From: Physcomitrium patens
Lineage: Eukaryota > Streptophyta > Bryopsida > Funariales > Funariaceae
Reading direction: 5' to 3'
DNA: 64,000 nucleotides
Assembly (NCBI RefSeq): GCF_000002425.4
Contig: NC_037260.1
Location: forward strand, 17,730,274 to 17,794,273
Shown in pieces: positions 60,575 to 64,000 of the stretch (its first letter is position 1; every line of letters starts with the position of its first letter). The notes below the pieces were generated by a model. It was not told the DNA's origin and did not search any database. It saw only the letters and a program-made list of their open reading frames with translations. The position numbers were made by a program, and so were the translations under genes.

Positions 60575-61131
60575 TGTCAAAAATATGAACTTAAAGATGA
60601 TGCATAAAGCAATGAAATCCATGTCAATGAAAGATTGACAAAATAGAAGTAAGGAAGTTTCTATATTAAAAGAAATTAGAAAGGCTTATTTCCAAAAGAC
60701 AAGGAAACTTGAAACTCTTGAAACTAGATTAGAAGCAAAAAAAGAGTTGACAAGACTGAAGAAGGCCTCACTCTTGTCTCTCTATATACTATCAAATTAG
60801 GAGCTAAGTGGCGATGTTCTATACGACCTCCAATATATGTTGACTTTACAGGATACATGCCTTGACTTACAAGGTAAGTTTTTCTTTTTTTGGACCTCAT
60901 AGTTAGCTTGGTCTTCAAGCTATTAACATGTATGGCACATGGCCAACTTGTTGACCACGTTTCTAAACCAATAAGTCAATTAAAGACACATATAAAGTCA
61001 AAGCAATGTCTATGAAGCTTCTAGAAAGCTTCCATAAAAGATAGTATAGAATCAACTTGCTTTTACTTATTTCTCCTTAATTCTATCTATTTATATAGGT
61101 AATTATTGGCTTACATGCATATGTCCATGAC
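60575..61131 (-). repeat. Element D2 3' LTR
   Basis: It starts TGTCAAAAATATGAAC and ends ATGTCCATGAC. It aligns with the element B LTR, including TATATGTTGACTTT and AAGCTTCTAGAAAGCTT. Confidence 0.85.
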
Positions 61132-61690
61132 TTTATTCCTCTTATAGGAACGAGTTTCAAGAGAAACGGTCATTATATGTTGAAGAAATCTTTGATGCAA
61201 TGAATTATATTTGCTACATACTCAAATCTTTGTTCTCTTTGAAGATGGTTGATAGGGCCTCTCAACCATGAATAATGTCCCGTACTAAGGTGGAAAGACT
61301 ATCCCATTATCTGATCATTGTTCAGGCCTTCATAACTTCCTTCAAATAAAATATTTGAAACACCATGAAGAGTTGTTCCTACCTCTAATAAAATTACCAA
61401 ACATCGAGAGTCACTTCTAAGGTTGTAATAGAAAACGTATTATATTTTTCTATTTATTTAAAGAAAAATATATTGTTCTTGAGGATCTTTATCTTGATTG
61501 CATCATCTTAAAGGTTGTGATAATGACAATGTCTTGTCCGAGAGGTCAACAATCAAAGGTTCTTTAGTCAAATCCGCTGATTATTGGTTTTTCATGTCTT
61601 TAGTGTCACAACTATAAAGAAGCTACAAACAAAGTTTGAAAGTAGAATGTTATTGTTGCCAAGATCTTATTTCTTTCATAAGAAAGATTT

Positions 61691-61882
61691 TCATCTTGAT
61701 TTTGATGGATGTTGTTGATGAAAAGCTTCTACTACCTTTACTATATTTGCATGATTATTTACTGGCCCCCATGTACATTCATTAATATCATATCCATAAC
61801 AATGGACAAGATATTCTAATTTATTTTGGCACCGCCTTGAATCTAATATTTCTTCCTCTTCCAACTCTTTATTATTGTCCAT
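61691..61882 (-). pseudogene. Element D2 chromodomain remnant
   Basis: The minus strand reads a chromodomain close to that of element B (EEEEILDSRRCQNKLEYLVH), confirming the family and orientation of this fossil. Confidence 0.85.
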
Positions 61883-62194
61883 TTCTATAAGAAGAAGTGG
61901 AACTTATCGTCTTCTTGATATATCCATTGTCTTATATGGTTCAAGAAGAGATATGTAGAATATTGGATGGATTTTCATTGATTTTGATAGGTATAAACAA
62001 TATACAACTGGATTGATTTGTGTAGAAATAGGAAATGGTCTAAGTCTATAATAGTCCAACTTATCACAATGATGAGTGATCTTGATATTAAGACAAAGTA
62101 ATCATATCTTGTCACCCATGTGGAATGGTCGTTGTTCATTTTGATAGACATCTGCATTGATCTTATATTATTCTTGACCTTCTTTTAACTTTGT

Positions 62195-63951
62195 TGTCAT
62201 GATATAACACGACTAATAGGTGAAAGAGTGTGGAGATTATTATAATTTATGAGATCTTAGTTCAAAGTATTAGAACAAATTATCTTAGAAATATAGTTAA
62301 TAGTCAAAGGAGTAGAAAAATTAAAAGGTACCAATACTGCCTTTTAAAAAGGTGACTTCTACTTACTTTATAGCACCATAAGTAAGGCAAATCAAAGTAG
62401 ATTGAAAAAAATAAATAATATAGACATCTTTAGAAGGAAGTTAAGAGTAAATTCTAGAAAAAAATTACTTAGAAAAACTAGATATTGATACCCAGAGAGG
62501 GCCGGTTATGAACCGGTTATGAATCAGACCTTGGGGCACAAAATTGAGTCTCGACGACAACTTTGGAGTTCTTTTGCAGATTAGAGAGTGGGATTTGATA
62601 GCAGATTGAATAAGATTTCTATATGCATTAATTTTGGGTGATTTGGTGTTGTTATGACTTTGTAATAGCTTTGCAAAGTCAAGGTTTGTTTCAGATGACT
62701 TGGATTTTATGAAATAAAATAGGATTTATGTTTTGGGTGATTTCAAGAGTTCTATAATAGATCTACAAGTGAAATTTTGTGGATTCATGGTTATAGTTGT
62801 ATTTAATATGTATTATAAATTTGAACTTGATCTAACAATTGAATTGAGAGATATTGAGGTTTAAGTGGATCAAGGTCTCAGAAAGTAGAATCTAAGTCCA
62901 GTGAGGGTTTTTAAGATTTCTTGCAATCTACTGGTTGGGTCCAATGAGGGTTTTTAAGATTTCTTGCAATCTACTAGTTGAATTGGAGTGAAACTTGTGT
63001 GAGAAAATATTAGACTTGTTTTTCTATATGTATGAGAATTTTGAGATCAATCGAACGATACAAAAAAGCGATATTGACTCTGGAAGATTGGCATCAAGGT
63101 TGGAGAACAAGGCCGACCAATACTCGATTACATTTTTGAGGTTATTGTCTATTTGGTAATTCCGATCCTTTTCAAAAAAATTATGATTATTTTTAACTTA
63201 TTTTTTAAGAAGTGTGCAAAATTTGAATTAAGATCAATAGTTTATTCATCAATTATTGACGTTTAAATCTGTTGTAAAAATTACTAAGATTTGATTAGGG
63301 TTTGATTTAGGATATAGGATTTGGATTAGAGTTTGATTTAGGATTTAGGATTTGGTTTAGGATTTGTTTAGGATTTGATTTAGGATTTAGGATTTGGATT
63401 AGGATTTTATTTAGGATTTAAGACTTAGTTAGGGTTTGATTTAGGATTTAGGATTTGGTTAGGATTTGGTTTAAGATTTGGTTAGGATTTAGGGTTTGGT
63501 TTAAGATTTGGTTTAGGATTTAGGATTTGGTTTAGAGTTTGATTAGGATTTGGTTTAGGGTTTAGGATTTGGTTGAGATTTGGTTTAAGGTTTGTTTAGG
63601 ATTTGATTTAGGATTTAGGATTTTATTAGGATTTAAGATTCAATTTGTTGTGGCCTAAAGTTTGAATGAAGTTCAATAGGATTTTAACTAGTATTAAATT
63701 AAGATTGAATTAAGATGTATTTGAGTGATATTTATGATCCTTCTAATATTTCTTTAAGTATTCTTATTATTTGTTTGAAATTTCTTTGAGATTTTTTTGA
63801 ATTTGATTAAGCTTGCTTAGCATTATTATGGACTAATTAGAGCATTATTGGTATGCTATTAGAATTAAGTTTTTGTTGTTGTAAATTCCATTCTTTCTTC
63901 TACAGTCAAGTGCTCAAAGCATTCTCAAGCAAGACTTCACGTATTACGACA
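62195..63951 (+). repeat. LTR E, copy 2 (plus strand), probably a 5' LTR
   Basis: It starts TGTCATGATATAACACGACT and ends ACGTATTACGACA; it is the reverse complement of 6611-8383. The 5 bp on either side do not match each other. It is therefore more likely the 5' LTR of a longer element running out of the window than a solo LTR. Confidence 0.75.
63280..63650 (+). repeat. Degenerate telomere-like array inside LTR E2
   Basis: TTTAGGATTTGG, TTAGGGTTTGATTTAGG and similar words, out of strict phase, at the same LTR position as the array in copy 1. Confidence 0.8.
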
Positions 63952-64000
63952 TATTTGGTGAATCCGATGTGAAACGCTTGAGGTGGAAGGAATTTGGTTT
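63952..64000 (+). other. Start of element E internal region (window edge)
   Basis: It begins TATTTGGTGAATCCGATG. TGG at this position fits a primer-binding site, but I cannot name the tRNA. Confidence 0.35.

Larger units (their letters stand above)
60575..62194 (-). mobile_element. Element D2: old, broken 3' part of a B-family chromovirus
   Basis: A minus-strand copy. It comprises the 3' LTR (60575-61131), remnant of the third ORF (~61150-61590) and pol C-terminus with chromodomain (~61690-62194). At 62195 LTR E2 begins, probably an insertion into D2; any remaining part would lie beyond the window. It sits tail-to-tail with C2. It has many breaks and is old. Confidence 0.87.

Overview
This is a 64-kb stretch of a land-plant nuclear genome. 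It is very AT-rich and crowded with repeats. Evidence for a plant: chromodomain-bearing Ty3/Gypsy LTR elements primed by initiator tRNA-Met, a plant-type two-AN1 stress-associated protein gene, an intron-bearing tRNA-dihydrouridine synthase gene, degenerate TTTAGGG-like stretches, and a 24-residue leucine-rich repeat array of the 'LPNELGNLTSLTTLNISGC' style. That LRR style is common in mosses and other non-flowering plants. I lean towards a bryophyte-like genome, but the species is inference only.

Layout. 1-6108 is Ty3/Gypsy chromovirus A (minus strand, lightly broken). 6611-8383 is a ~1.77-kb LTR (family E) that contains a degenerate telomere-like array. 9778-10233 is a 76-bp minisatellite. 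10728-17056 is chromovirus B (minus strand): it looks whole, its 530-bp LTRs differ at one base, and it has a 5-bp target-site duplication. 17-23.4 kb is AT-rich sequence with several decayed tandem or direct repeats. 23432-35208 is a nested cluster: an old plus-strand B-family copy (C1) interrupted by a gag-only LTR element (F), then a minus-strand B-family fragment (D1) holding another F LTR.

40.7-42.2 kb and 45.5-50.9 kb are islands of higher GC. The first carries a two-exon AN1 zinc-finger gene. The second carries a three-exon DUS1-type gene with a frame problem, a 48-bp triplication and a unit (G1) whose decayed twin (G2) lies at 54.3-55.7 kb. 51.8-53.0 kb holds an orphan, broken LRR array. 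55666-62194 is a second, related nested cluster (C2, solo F LTR, D2). 62195 to the window end is an inverted copy of the E LTR, again with the telomere-like array, followed by the first bases of its internal region.

The host genes here do not form a pathway: one is a stress or ubiquitin-linked zinc-finger protein, one a tRNA-modification enzyme, one a resistance-gene-like remnant. The main biological interest is in the mobile elements. Chromoviruses A and B both carry a conserved third ORF between the chromodomain and the 3' LTR. The two nested clusters record an old duplication followed by recent homogenisation.
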